Source: Streptomyces sp. 7-21 (GTDB lineage Bacteria; Actinomycetota; Actinomycetes; Streptomycetales; Streptomycetaceae). Taken from it: 64,000 nucleotides of DNA. The notes below the pieces were generated by a model. That model had not been told where the DNA came from and did no database searches. It saw only the letters and a list, made by a program, of their open reading frames with translations. Positions 7,440 to 16,585 of this stretch are shown one piece after another (position 1 is the first letter of the stretch; every line of letters starts with the position of its first letter). The stretch spans positions 1-64,000 of the forward strand of contig NZ_JAERRL010000013.1 in assembly GCF_016741785.1 (NCBI RefSeq). Reading direction: 5' to 3'. Made by a program: the position numbers and the translations under genes.

Positions 7440-9652
7440 TTGTCGGCGGCGTCCTTCGCGGAGCCGGCGGTCTCCTCGTCGAGCACGGGTACCAGCGAGA
7501 GCTTGCCGCGCTGGTCGATCTCGGCGATCTCGACCTGGACCTTCTGGCCGACGGTGAGGACGTCGTCCACGTTCTCCACGCGCTTGCCGCCGGCGAGCTT
7601 GCGGATCTGGGAGACGTGCAGCAGCCCGTCCTTGCCCGGCAGCAGGGAGATGAAGGCGCCGAAGGTCGTGGTCTTGACCACGGTGCCCAGGTACCGCTCG
7701 CCGACCTCGGGCATCGTCGGGTTGGCGATGCCGTTGATCGTGGCGCGGGCGGCCTCCGCGGAGGGGCCGTCGGCGGCGCCGATGTAGATCGTCCCGTCGT
7801 CCTCGATGGTGATGTCGGCGCCGGTGTCCTCCTGGATCTGGTTGATCATCTTGCCCTTGGGGCCGATGACCTCGCCGATCTTGTCCACGGGGATCTTGAC
7901 CGTGATGATCCGCGGCGCGTTCGGCGACATCTCGTCCGGGACGTCGATGGCCTCGCTCATCACGTCCAGGATGTGGAGGCGGGCGTCACGCGCCTGCTTC
8001 AGGGCGGCGGCGAGCACGGAGGCGGGGATGCCGTCCAGCTTGGTGTCCAGCTGGAGAGCGGTGACGAACTGGCGGGTGCCGGCGACCTTGAAGTCCATGT
8101 CGCCGTAGGCGTCCTCGGCGCCGAGGATGTCGGTCAGCGTCACGTAGTGGGTCTCACCGTCGATCTCCTGGGAGATCAGGCCCATGGCGATGCCCGCGAC
8201 CGGGGCCTTCAGCGGCACGCCGGCGTTGAGCAGCGACATCGTGGAGGCGCAGACCGAGCCCATGGAGGTCGAGCCGTTGGAGCCGAGGGCCTCGGAGACC
8301 TGCCGGATCGCGTAGGGGAACTCCTCGCGGCTGGGCAGCACCGGGATGATGGCGCGCTCGGCGAGGGCGCCATGGCCGATCTCGCGGCGCTTGGGGGAGC
8401 CGACACGGCCGGTCTCGCCGGTGGAGTAGGGCGGGAAGTTGTAGTTGTGCATGTAGCGCTTGCGCGTCACCGGCGAGAGGGTGTCGAGCTGCTGCTCCAT
8501 GCGCAGCATGTTGAGCGTGGTGACGCCCAGGATCTGCGTCTCGCCGCGCTCGAAGAGGGCCGAGCCGTGGACCCGCGGGATCGCCTCGACCTCGGCGGCC
8601 AGCGTGCGGATGTCGGTGACGCCGCGGCCGTCGATGCGGACCTTGTCGCGGATGACGCGCTCGCGGACCAGCTCCTTGGTCAGGGCCCGGTACGCGGCGG
8701 AGATCTCCTTCTCGCGGCCCTCGAACTGCGGCAGCAGCTTCTCGGCGGCGACCGACTTCACCCGGTCGAGCTCGGCCTCGCGCTCGAGCTTGTCCGCGAT
8801 CGTCAGGGCGCGGGCCAGGTCGTCACGGACGGCCGCGCTCAGCGCCTCCAGGACGTCGTCCTGGTAGTCGAGGAAGAGCGGGAACTCGGCGGTCGGCTTC
8901 GCCGCCTTGGCGGCCAGGTCGGCCTGGGCCCGGCAGAGGACCCGGATGAACGGCTTGGCGGCCTCCAGGCCCTCGGCGACGACCTCCTCGGTGGGAGCGG
9001 TGGCGCCGCCCTTGATCAGCTCGATGGTGTTCTCGGTGGCCTCCGCCTCGACCATCATGATCGCGACGTCACCGTCGGGCAGCACCCGGCCGGCGACGAC
9101 CATGTCGAAGACGGCCTCCTCCAGCTCGGTGTGGGTCGGGAAGGCGACCCACTGGCCGCGGATGAGGGCCACGCGGGTGCCGCCGATGGGGCCGGAGAAG
9201 GGCAGCCCCGCCAGCTGGGTGGAGCACGAGGCGGCGTTGATGGCGACCACGTCGTACAGGTGCTCGGGGTTGAGCGCCATGACCGTCTCAACGATCTGGA
9301 TCTCGTTGCGCAGGCCCTTCTTGAAGGAGGGGCGCAGCGGACGGTCGATCAGGCGGCAGGTGAGGATCGCGTCCTCGGAGGGGCGGCCCTCGCGGCGGAA
9401 GAAGGAGCCGGGGATCTTGCCCGCGGCGTACATGCGCTCCTCGACGTCGACGGTCAGCGGGAAGAAGTCCAGCTGCTCTTTGGGCGTCTTGGAGACGGTG
9501 GTGGCCGACAGCACCATGGTGTCGTCGTCCAGGTAAGCTACGGCGGAGCCAGCGGCCTGCCTGGCCAGGCGCCCCGTCTCGAAGCGGATCGTGCGGGTGC
9601 CGAAGGCGCCGTTGTCGATGACGGCCTCGGCGTAGTGGGTTTCGTTCTCCAC
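7436..9652 (-). CDS. pnp: Polyribonucleotide nucleotidyltransferase (PNPase)
   Basis: PNPase degrades RNA phosphorolytically from the 3' end and in Streptomyces also adds 3' tails. The 738-aa protein has two RNase PH domains joined by a helical linker, then a KH domain (around IGEVIGPKGKMINQIQ) and an S1 domain (around GKDGLLHVSQI). I place the start at GTG 9652 (ENETHYAEAV follows), which gives the normal length and has GAGGAG 10 nt upstream; the ATG at 9718 would add 22 unsupported residues. It is preceded by rpsO with a hairpin-bearing spacer, and its own leader contains a 9-bp stem-loop. Confidence 0.97.
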   Translation of the reverse strand: MENETHYAEAVIDNGAFGTRTIRFETGRLARQAAGSAVAYLDDDTMVLSATTVSKTPKEQLDFFPLTVDVEERMYAAGKIPGSFFRREGRPSEDAILTCRLIDRPLRPSFKKGLRNEIQIVETVMALNPEHLYDVVAINAASCSTQLAGLPFSGPIGGTRVALIRGQWVAFPTHTELEEAVFDMVVAGRVLPDGDVAIMMVEAEATENTIELIKGGATAPTEEVVAEGLEAAKPFIRVLCRAQADLAAKAAKPTAEFPLFLDYQDDVLEALSAAVRDDLARALTIADKLEREAELDRVKSVAAEKLLPQFEGREKEISAAYRALTKELVRERVIRDKVRIDGRGVTDIRTLAAEVEAIPRVHGSALFERGETQILGVTTLNMLRMEQQLDTLSPVTRKRYMHNYNFPPYSTGETGRVGSPKRREIGHGALAERAIIPVLPSREEFPYAIRQVSEALGSNGSTSMGSVCASTMSLLNAGVPLKAPVAGIAMGLISQEIDGETHYVTLTDILGAEDAYGDMDFKVAGTRQFVTALQLDTKLDGIPASVLAAALKQARDARLHILDVMSEAIDVPDEMSPNAPRIITVKIPVDKIGEVIGPKGKMINQIQEDTGADITIEDDGTIYIGAADGPSAEAARATINGIANPTMPEVGERYLGTVVKTTTFGAFISLLPGKDGLLHVSQIRKLAGGKRVENVDDVLTVGQKVQVEIAEIDQRGKLSLVPVLDEETAGSAKDAADK

Positions 9653-9967
9653 CTTGTGTGTTCTCCTCATGAATGCGTTCCGTGCCGCACGGGGCCACGG
9701 AACGGGGTGGTGGAGCACCTCCTACGGGCCGGTCATCGATCGAAGCTCCCGGGGCGCTGCCCGAGGGCCACTACCGAGGACCGGCGGCAGTAAACAGGCG
9801 CCCCGCCGTTACCACGGAATCTCGTGCGTGCTGCGGTCTTCTCTTGTGGGACCAGACTACAAAGGCAGGGGCCCGGGCGGCCTGGTTCTGTCCGGGAACG
9901 TGCGCCGTACCCGGTGCGGGTACGGCGAAGGGAGCGGCCCGCAGGAGCCGCTCCCTGTGTCGCCTCG
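9653..9967 (-). other. rpsO-pnp spacer with two tandem hairpins
   Basis: This 315-bp spacer has no gene. Two perfect stems stand side by side just after the rpsO stop. CGCCGTACCC/GGGTACGGCG occupies 9903-9912 and 9918-9927 with a 5-nt loop. GGGAGCGGC/GCCGCTCCC occupies 9930-9938 and 9947-9955 with an 8-nt loop. In the transcript the second comes first. They can act as an rpsO terminator and 3' end stabiliser; in Streptomyces the rpsO-pnp spacer hairpin is a known RNase III processing site. A separate pnp promoter is expected between here and the pnp start, but I could not pick one with confidence. Confidence 0.7.
9676..9704 (-). promoter_or_regulatory. Stem-loop in the pnp leader
   Basis: CGTTCCGTG (9676-9684) and CACGGAACG (9696-9704) form a perfect 9-bp stem with an 11-nt loop, about 8 nt upstream of the pnp Shine-Dalgarno sequence. 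In other bacteria the pnp leader is a target of RNase III and of PNPase autoregulation. Whether this stem does that here is inference. Confidence 0.55.
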
Positions 9968-10258
9968 CTAGCGAGCGCCTGCCGCGCCGCGGCGGATGCC
10001 GAGCCGGTCCACCAGGGTGCGGAAGCGCTGGATGTCCTTGCGCGCCAGGTACTGCAGCAGGCGGCGGCGCTGGCCGACCAGCAGCAGCAGGCCCCGGCGG
10101 GAGTGGTGGTCGTGCTTGTGGGTCTTCAGGTGCTCGGTGAGGTCCGAGATGCGGCGCGAGAGCAGCGCGACCTGGACCTCGGGGGAGCCGGTGTCGCCCT
10201 CCTTGGTGGCGAACTCGGCAATGATCTTCTGCTTCGTAGCGGCGTCGAGCGACGACAC
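9968..10258 (-). CDS. rpsO: 30S ribosomal protein S15
   Basis: S15 binds the central domain of 16S rRNA early in 30S assembly. The 96-aa frame contains the family block GDTGSPEVQVALLSRRI and the basic LKTHKHDHHSRRGLL. The start is GTG 10258 (SSLDAATKQK follows), chosen because AAGGAG lies 5 nt upstream and the length then matches the family; the ATG at 10285 is too early. It is upstream of pnp in the conserved rpsO-pnp arrangement. Confidence 0.97.
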   Translation of the reverse strand: MSSLDAATKQKIIAEFATKEGDTGSPEVQVALLSRRISDLTEHLKTHKHDHHSRRGLLLLVGQRRRLLQYLARKDIQRFRTLVDRLGIRRGAAGAR

Positions 10259-10557
10259 ACGTACTCCTTGAATGTGAACGATCAAGCCACCGAGTGCCCC
10301 TGGACCTTCTTCACAGGGGAACTTCCACGACTCGGGAGGCGGGGTCCGCTGAGCGCTTCCTCCAGATGACTCCGGGGGCGCGTACGCAAACGGCCGCTAC
10401 GCAGGCTACCGCACCGCGACATCACCAGGCACATCGGCTGGTGGAGGCTGCTTTCCTCCATCTCCCCGTCCCCCGTCCCCCGTCCCCCCGATCCTCGCGG
10501 CCCTCCCGGTCCTTCCGGTCATCGCCGCTCCCTGCGGCGGTGCGGCCGGCGCCGGGC
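10259..10557 (-). other. Spacer between eccD and rpsO
   Basis: About 300 bp without a gene. Near the eccD end, CGCCGC/GCGGCG (10523-10528 and 10534-10539, loop TCCCT) is a weak terminator candidate for eccD. CGTCCCC is repeated three times in tandem at 10467-10487. A possible -10 box TAGCCT (minus strand, 10403-10408) could belong to an rpsO promoter, but no good -35 is visible. Confidence 0.4.
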
Positions 10558-12072
10558 TCAGCCGCTGGTCAGGCCGCGCACCTCGCCGTACACGCCGAGC
10601 ACCGCCAGGCACAGCGGAATCAGGGACAGCAGCAGGGCGCTCTCGACCAGGTCGAAGACCCGGCCCCAGAAGGGGCTGAGCCCGCGGCTCGGCACCCGCA
10701 GCGCGATGGCGGTCAGCAGCGCGGCACCGGCCGCCACAGCGGTCGCCAGCCAGAGCGTGCGCAGGCCGGAGCCGTCGCCGCCGGCCGGGCCGTGCAGGGC
10801 GAAGCCGAGGACGAGAAGCACCAGGGAGACCAGGCCCGCGGCCAGCATGACCGCCACCTGGACGGCATAGCGGAACAGCCGGGCCCGCGTGAGCAGGGCG
10901 CAGGCCGTCGCGAGGCCGAGCAGCTGGCCGTAGCCGCTGCGCTCGCCGCCGGAGAACCCGAGGACGGCGACGGCGGTGGCAGCCAGGACGGCGAAGCCGC
11001 CGGTGAGGCCGAGCAGGATCCGGTGGCCGAGGCGGGCCTGGGCGGCCACGCGCTCGGCGTCGACGGGGCCCGTGGGCCCCGCTGGCCCCGCGGGCGGGGC
11101 GCCGCCCGGGCCGGGGGGCGCGGGCGCGGCGTAGCCGGCGGGCAGCCGCGCGATCCCGGCGGCGAGCCCGGGGAGGAAGGCAATCGCCCCCACGGCGACG
11201 GGGGCGCAGACGGCCGCCGCGTCCAGAGGGCGGGCGCCGGTGACGATGGCGCCGAACGCCGCCAGCAGGCCGGTGGCGGCGGCACACGCCCCGGCGGTGA
11301 ACCAGGCCGCGCCGCCCGGCACGGCGGCCGCGAGGACCACCGAGAGCAGCAGCACGGCGGCACAGCCGAGGAGCAGTTCGAGGCGGCCGGGGCCGTGGCC
11401 CTCGTCCAGCGGGAGCACACCGGTGCCGGCGACCAGTGCGCTGGGCAGGGCGGCCAGGCCCAGAACGACAGCGGCGCCGCTGTCGGCGTAGACCCGGGCG
11501 CGGACTGCGGCGAAGGCGGTGAGCAGCAGGCTTAAGACGGCGGCGGCCACCCCGGGCACGCCGTGGGTCTCGCGCGGCGAGGGGCCGGCGAACCACAGCA
11601 CGGCGGCGGTAAGGGCGCCGAGAACGCCGGCGCCGGCCAGGCCTGCCGTGCGCAGCATCGCGTCGCTCCACAGCCGCCGGTCGTGGGTGACCGCCTCGCT
11701 GATGGCGTCGGCCACGTCGTCGTGAACGGGCGGCGGGAGGGAGTCGGCGAACGGCCGCAGGGCGAGCACCTCGCCGTCCAGGACGCGCTGGGCGGCGAGG
11801 GTGCGGGTGCCGTCGAGCACCGTCCCGTCACGGCGGACGAGGTGGTAGCCGACCGGGGCGCCGGGCTCGGGGGCCTGGCCGGCCAGGCGGAGAATCTCGG
11901 GATACAGATCGGCCAGCGGCAGGTCCTCGGGCAGCGCCACGTCGGTGCGGCTGTCCGGCGCGGCGATGGTGACGCGGCAGAAGCCGGTGGCGGACCGGAC
12001 CGGCTGGGCCGCCGCCTGGCTGGTGTGCCGGGAGTTCTGGGCATGCCGCTGCGCGGCCGCTGACGTGCTCAC
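10558..12072 (-). CDS. eccD: Type VII secretion membrane channel protein EccD
   Basis: EccD forms the polytopic membrane core of the ESX/type VII translocon. The 504-aa protein has a soluble ubiquitin-like N-terminal domain (about residues 30-115) and then about 11 hydrophobic segments to the C-terminus, the standard EccD plan. The start is GTG; GAGGGGGG lies about 10 nt upstream, with the palindrome GAAACGTTTC between it and the start. Codon 180 is TTA (11533-11535), extremely rare in Streptomyces, so full translation should depend on the bldA tRNA. It diverges from eccC and ends next to rpsO. Confidence 0.93.
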   Translation of the reverse strand: MSTSAAAQRHAQNSRHTSQAAAQPVRSATGFCRVTIAAPDSRTDVALPEDLPLADLYPEILRLAGQAPEPGAPVGYHLVRRDGTVLDGTRTLAAQRVLDGEVLALRPFADSLPPPVHDDVADAISEAVTHDRRLWSDAMLRTAGLAGAGVLGALTAAVLWFAGPSPRETHGVPGVAAAVLSLLLTAFAAVRARVYADSGAAVVLGLAALPSALVAGTGVLPLDEGHGPGRLELLLGCAAVLLLSVVLAAAVPGGAAWFTAGACAAATGLLAAFGAIVTGARPLDAAAVCAPVAVGAIAFLPGLAAGIARLPAGYAAPAPPGPGGAPPAGPAGPTGPVDAERVAAQARLGHRILLGLTGGFAVLAATAVAVLGFSGGERSGYGQLLGLATACALLTRARLFRYAVQVAVMLAAGLVSLVLLVLGFALHGPAGGDGSGLRTLWLATAVAAGAALLTAIALRVPSRGLSPFWGRVFDLVESALLLSLIPLCLAVLGVYGEVRGLTSG

Positions 12073-12226
12073 GAAACGTTTCCCCCCTCGGGCGCACGAG
12101 ATGCGCGTAACGGCGTTTGGGCACGGGCTGCGCTGAACACCCTACCGGGCGTGCTGTCCGTGGCCGCCAGTAGGATCCGCTCAGCGTTGCGAGACGACGA
12201 GAGCGTCCACGCGGGGGGAGTTGCGT
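12073..12226. promoter_or_regulatory. Divergent eccD/eccC promoter region
   Basis: The 154-bp region between divergent eccD and eccC contains good -10 candidates in both directions: TAGGAT at 12171-12176 for eccC and TAGGGT (minus strand, 12139-12144) for eccD. No convincing -35 boxes are seen, so an alternative sigma factor or activator may be needed. The perfect palindrome GAAACGTTTC at 12073-12082 abuts the eccD start codon and could be an operator or an mRNA element. Confidence 0.45.
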
Positions 12227-15200
12227 GTGAGCCAGATCGTGGTGAAGCGCCCGCCACGGGCCTTACCCGAGGAGGTTCCCGGCGAGGAGGTGCGGCTGCA
12301 GCCGCCCCCGGAGCTGCCGAAGGGGCCGCAAGAGGGGGTGCTGATGCAGGTCGTGCCCATGCTGGGCATGGGCTCGTCAGTGGTCTTCTTCTTCATGCCG
12401 GGTGCCCATCCGTTCATGCGGATCATGGGCATGCTGATGCTGGTGTCCACGGCCGGCATGGTCGTGGCGATGGTGGTGCGGTTCCGGCGCGGCACGCAGG
12501 GACAGCTGGCACAGGTGCGCCGGGACTACCTGAAGTACCTGGCGCGGGTGCGGGCCCAGGTGCGGGAGACCGCACAGGCCCAGCGGAAGGCGCAGCTGTA
12601 CCTGCATCCGGCGCCCGACCAGCTGTGGGCGCTGGTGGCCGAGGGCAGCCGGGTCTGGGAGCGGCGCCCGGCGGACCCGGACTTCGGGCAGGTGAGGCTG
12701 GGGCTGGGCGACCACGCGCTGGCGACGCCGCTGGTGGAGCCGGAGACGGCGCCGGTTGACGAGCTGGAGCCGCTGACCGCCGGGGCCCTGGCGCGGTTCG
12801 TCGACACGCACGGCACGGTGTCCGGGCTGCCGATGGCGGTGTCGCTGCGGGGCTTCTACCGGATGACGCTGCGGGGCGACGCGGAGGTGGTCTGCGACAC
12901 GGCACGGGCGCTGGTGGCCTCCCTGGCGGCGCTGCACTCGCCGGAGGACCTGACGCTGGCGGTGGTGACGCCGCACGACCGGTGGGAGTGGGTGAAGTGG
13001 CTGCCGCACGTCCAGCTGGAGACGGTGGACGGGGCGGGCAGCCGCCGCCTGGTCTGCGGCTCGGTCGCAGAGGCCGAGCGGGAGCTCGCCGACGGCCTGG
13101 AGGGCCGGGGCAGGTTCGCGGCCGACGGCAAGCCGGTGCTCGACCGGCCGCACGTGGTGCTGCTGCTGGACGGGGCGCGCATCCCCCCGGACTCGGTGTT
13201 CGCCTCGGCGGAGGGCATCCAGGGCGTGACCGTGGTGGAGGTGGCCCCCGGGGAGGACGGCCCGCCGCGGCCCGGCCTGTCAGTGTTCTGCCGCCCCGGC
13301 TCGCTGCGGCTGCAGGCCCCGGACGGGCTGGCGTACGAGGGGACACCAGACGCGCTGCCGCTGCCCGCGGCGGAGGCGCTGGCCAGACAGCTGGCGCCGC
13401 TGCGGATGACCGACGGCGGCGCGGACGAGACGGAGCCGCTGCTGGCCAACCTCGACTTCGCCGATCTGCTGGGCCTGGGCGATCCGGCGGCGCTGGACGT
13501 CGAGCGCGCCTGGCGGCCGCGCGCGGCGGGCGACCGGCTGCGCGTGCCGATCGGCGTGGACGAGGACGGGCAGCCGGTGATGCTGGACCTGAAAGAGGCG
13601 GCGCAGGAGGGCATGGGCCCGCACGGGCTGTGCGTCGGCGCCACCGGCTCCGGCAAGTCGGAGCTGCTGCGCACGCTGGTCCTCGGCCTGGCCGTGACGC
13701 ACTCCTCGGAGACGCTGAACTTCGTGCTGGCGGACTTCAAGGGCGGCGCCACGTTCGCCGGCATGGCCTCCCTTCCGCACGTCTCGGCGGTCATCACCAA
13801 CCTGGCGGACGACCTGACGCTGGTGGACCGGATGGGAGACTCCCTGCGCGGCGAGCTCCAGCGGCGCCAGGAGCTGCTGCGCGCGGCGGGGAACTACGCC
13901 AGTCTCCTCGAATACGAGCGGGCCCGCGCCGCCGGGGCGCCGCTCGAACCGCTGCCGTCCCTGGTCATCGTCATCGACGAGTTCTCCGAACTGCTGTCAG
14001 CGATGCCCGACTTCATCGACATGTTCATCCAGATCGGCCGGATCGGGCGGTCGCTGGGCGTGCACCTGCTGCTGGCCTCGCAGCGGCTGGAGGAGGGGCG
14101 GCTGAAGGGCCTGGACACCTACCTGTCGTACCGGATCGGCCTGCGGACGTTCTCCGCGGCCGAGTCGCGCACGGCCATCGGCACGCCGGACGCCTACCAC
14201 CTGCCGCAGGTGCCGGGGTCCGGGATCCTGAAGTCGGGTACCGACACCATGACCCGGTTCAAGGCGGCGTACGTCTCGGGTCCCTACCGGGAGCCCTCGG
14301 CCGACGGGCCGGTGGCGCCGCCGCCCGGCGGCCAGGTGGCGTCCCGGCGTCCGGTGCTGTTCACGGCGGCGCCGGTGCCCGTCCCGGCCGGCGGCGCCGG
14401 GCAGCCGGGCGGGCCGGAGGCCCCCCCGGACGGGGCGGACGGCGCCGGGCAGCTGCGGGACGATCCGCTGGCCGACACGCTCCTGGACGTCATCGTCCGC
14501 GGCCTGGAGGGCCAGGGCCCCGCGGCGCACCAGGTGTGGCTGCCGCCGCTCCAGACGCCGCCGACCCTCGACCAGCTGCTGCCGGACTGGCAGGAGCCGC
14601 CGGGGCGGGACGGCCGGCTGACGGTGCCGCTGGGGCTCATCGACAAGCCGTTCGAGCAGCGGCGGGAGCCGCTGGTCCGCGACTTCTCCGGTGCCGGCGG
14701 GCACATGCTGGTGGTCGGCGGGCCGCAGTCCGGCAAGTCGACGCTGCTGCGGACCCTGGTGGCTTCCTTCGCGCTGACGCATTCGCCGCGGCAGGTGCAG
14801 TTCTACGGGCTCGACTTCGGCGGCGGCGGCCTGTCCGCCGTGGCGGGCCTGCCGCACGTCGGCGGCATCGCCTCGCGCCTCGACCCGGACCGCGTGCGCC
14901 GCACCATCGGGGAGGTGTCGGGGATCCTGGCCCGGCGCGAGGAGCTCTTCCGCCGCCACGAGATCGACTCGATGGCGACGTTCCGGCGGCTGCGCGCCGC
15001 CGGCCGCCTGCCGGAGGAGCGATGGGGCGACGTCTTCCTGCTGATCGACGGCTGGGCGGCGTTCAAGCAGGACTACGACATGACGCTGGAGCCGGTCGTC
15101 TCGGACATCGCCTCGCGCGGGCTCGGGTACGGCGTTCACCTGGTGATCACGGCCTCGCGGTACATGGAGCTGCGTCCCGCGCTCCGTGACCAGCTCACCA

Positions 15201-16183
15201 CGCGGCTGGAGCTGCGCCTGGGCGACCCGCTGGACTCCGAGTTCGACCGCAAGGTCGCGGCGGCCGTGCCGCTCGGCCTGCCCGGGCGGGGCCAGACACC
15301 GGACAAGCTCCACTGGATGGCGGCGCTGCCGCGCGTGGACGGCGCTGGCCGGGCGGAGGACCTGGCGGAGGGGACCGCCCGGCTGGTGCAGGCCGTGGCG
15401 GAGCGGAACCAGGAGGAGCCGGCGCCGCCGGTCCGCATGCTGCCGTCGCTGCTGCCCGTGGCCGACCTGCCGGCGGAGGAACCGCCGTCCCCGCACGCGG
15501 TGGCGATCGGCATCAGCGAGACGGATCTGCGGCCCGTGTACGTCGACTTCGACCGGGATCCGTTCCTGCTGGTCGTCGGGGAGAGCGAGTCGGGGAAGTC
15601 CGCGGCGCTGCGGCTGCTGATGCGGCAGCTGGCGGCCCGGTACCGGCCGGACGAGGCGCGGTTCGTCATCACGGACTTCCGGCGGTCGCTGATGACGGCG
15701 CCCAGCGCATACGTCTCCAGCTACGCGGCCACCGAGGCCAGGTTCACGACGGACATGGCGTCGCTGGCTGGTCTGTTCGCCCGGCGGGCGCCGCGCGAGG
15801 ACGTCAGCATCCAGGAGCTGCGGTCGCGCAGCTGGTGGCAGGGCGCGCGGGCGTTCGTGTTCATCGACGACCACGACCTGGTGTCGTCGGTGGCGAAGAA
15901 CGCCTTCAACGAGCTGGTGCCGCATCTGCCCTACGCGCGGGACGTGGGCATCAGCTTCGTCGTGGCGCGGAACGCGGCGGGTGTCTCACGGGCGCTGTTC
16001 GATCCGTTCCTGCAGCGGATGCGGGATCTGGGGGCGCAGGGCCTGCTGCTGTCGGGCGACCCCAAGGAGGGCGAGATCATCGGCAGCGTGCGGGCCCGGC
16101 CGCTGCCGCCGGGGCGGGCGGTCTTCGCCACCCGGCGGCGCAGCGCCCCGCTCGTCCAGCTGGGCTGGCTGCCTGAGGAGTAG
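12227..16183 (+). CDS. eccC: Type VII secretion ATPase EccC (fused EccCa/EccCb)
   Basis: EccC is the FtsK/SpoIIIE-like motor that recognises WXG100 substrates and powers type VII export. The 1318-aa protein has two N-terminal membrane helices (about residues 45-85) and three P-loop domains: GATGSGKS at 471-478 with Walker B VIVIDEF, GGPQSGKS at 831-838 with FLLIDGW, and GESESGKS at 1118-1125 with FVFIDDH. Only the first has a canonical Walker B Asp-Glu pair, in line with the known regulatory role of domains 2 and 3. I chose GTG 12227 because GGGGGGAG is 6 nt upstream; the TTG at 12221 abuts it. Codon 13 is TTA (12263-12265), predicting bldA dependence. EccCa and EccCb are fused here, unlike mycobacterial ESX-1. 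Confidence 0.96.
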   Translation: MSQIVVKRPPRALPEEVPGEEVRLQPPPELPKGPQEGVLMQVVPMLGMGSSVVFFFMPGAHPFMRIMGMLMLVSTAGMVVAMVVRFRRGTQGQLAQVRRDYLKYLARVRAQVRETAQAQRKAQLYLHPAPDQLWALVAEGSRVWERRPADPDFGQVRLGLGDHALATPLVEPETAPVDELEPLTAGALARFVDTHGTVSGLPMAVSLRGFYRMTLRGDAEVVCDTARALVASLAALHSPEDLTLAVVTPHDRWEWVKWLPHVQLETVDGAGSRRLVCGSVAEAERELADGLEGRGRFAADGKPVLDRPHVVLLLDGARIPPDSVFASAEGIQGVTVVEVAPGEDGPPRPGLSVFCRPGSLRLQAPDGLAYEGTPDALPLPAAEALARQLAPLRMTDGGADETEPLLANLDFADLLGLGDPAALDVERAWRPRAAGDRLRVPIGVDEDGQPVMLDLKEAAQEGMGPHGLCVGATGSGKSELLRTLVLGLAVTHSSETLNFVLADFKGGATFAGMASLPHVSAVITNLADDLTLVDRMGDSLRGELQRRQELLRAAGNYASLLEYERARAAGAPLEPLPSLVIVIDEFSELLSAMPDFIDMFIQIGRIGRSLGVHLLLASQRLEEGRLKGLDTYLSYRIGLRTFSAAESRTAIGTPDAYHLPQVPGSGILKSGTDTMTRFKAAYVSGPYREPSADGPVAPPPGGQVASRRPVLFTAAPVPVPAGGAGQPGGPEAPPDGADGAGQLRDDPLADTLLDVIVRGLEGQGPAAHQVWLPPLQTPPTLDQLLPDWQEPPGRDGRLTVPLGLIDKPFEQRREPLVRDFSGAGGHMLVVGGPQSGKSTLLRTLVASFALTHSPRQVQFYGLDFGGGGLSAVAGLPHVGGIASRLDPDRVRRTIGEVSGILARREELFRRHEIDSMATFRRLRAAGRLPEERWGDVFLLIDGWAAFKQDYDMTLEPVVSDIASRGLGYGVHLVITASRYMELRPALRDQLTTRLELRLGDPLDSEFDRKVAAAVPLGLPGRGQTPDKLHWMAALPRVDGAGRAEDLAEGTARLVQAVAERNQEEPAPPVRMLPSLLPVADLPAEEPPSPHAVAIGISETDLRPVYVDFDRDPFLLVVGESESGKSAALRLLMRQLAARYRPDEARFVITDFRRSLMTAPSAYVSSYAATEARFTTDMASLAGLFARRAPREDVSIQELRSRSWWQGARAFVFIDDHDLVSSVAKNAFNELVPHLPYARDVGISFVVARNAAGVSRALFDPFLQRMRDLGAQGLLLSGDPKEGEIIGSVRARPLPPGRAVFATRRRSAPLVQLGWLPEE

Positions 16184-16206
16184 CAGCCCGCCGCCGGCGC
16201 GTACAG

Positions 16207-16245
16207 CAGCCGCCGCACGGTGCCCGGGGCACCGTGCGGCGGCTG
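16207..16245. terminator. Bidirectional terminator between eccC and the esx genes
   Basis: A perfect 18-bp inverted repeat (16207-16224 and 16228-16245; arms begin CAGCCGCCGCACGG) with a 3-nt loop lies 24 bp after the eccC stop and 26 bp after the convergent WXG100 gene stop. It is the strongest stem-loop I found in the window. Confidence 0.9.
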
Positions 16246-16270
16246 TCGTGGGGGCTGGCCGCAGCGTGGC

Positions 16271-16558
16271 TCAGCGGCCGAACCTCCGGGCGTTGTAACG
16301 GTCCGTCGCCGCGTAGCCGGCGCTGGCGTTGCTCACCGAGGTGGCGGTGTTGGCCTGGATGACGCGGAGCTTGTCCAGCTCCGTGGTGAACAGCCGCATG
16401 TTCTCCTCGAACGCCAGCTTCGCCTCACCGGTCCACCCGGAGGCGACGGAGCGCAGGCCGCTCTGGAGCGTCTCGAGCCGTTCGACGAGGTTGCCCGCCA
16501 CCGTGTTCATCCGCTCGGCACCGGAATCCAGCGCGCTGTACTGGACGTTGATGTTCAT
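16271..16558 (-). CDS. WXG100 (ESAT-6-like) secreted protein with export signal
   Basis: A 95-aa WXG100 protein: two helices joined by the turn SGWTGEAK (W-T-G in place of W-X-G). The C-terminal YAATD fits the YxxxD/E type VII export signal read by EccC, so this is the likely signal-bearing partner of a secreted heterodimer. GAGGG lies about 6 nt before the ATG. It is the last gene of a three-gene minus-strand set, 27 bp after the other WXG100 gene. Which of the pair matches EsxA or EsxB is not settled by sequence; the YxxxD suggests EsxB-like. Confidence 0.92.
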   Translation of the reverse strand: MNINVQYSALDSGAERMNTVAGNLVERLETLQSGLRSVASGWTGEAKLAFEENMRLFTTELDKLRVIQANTATSVSNASAGYAATDRYNARRFGR

Positions 16559-16585
16559 GGTTGTCCCTCGCTCTCGGTGGTGCCG

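Noticed and set aside
4587..7787. Plus-strand open frame of 1066 codons
   Set aside because: It is antisense to dapB and the M16 peptidase gene and is Ala/Gly/Arg/His-rich without recognisable domains.
10467..10487. Three tandem CGTCCCC units as a repeat array or CRISPR
   Set aside because: Units are 7 bp with no spacers; this is a simple low-complexity repeat in an intergenic region.
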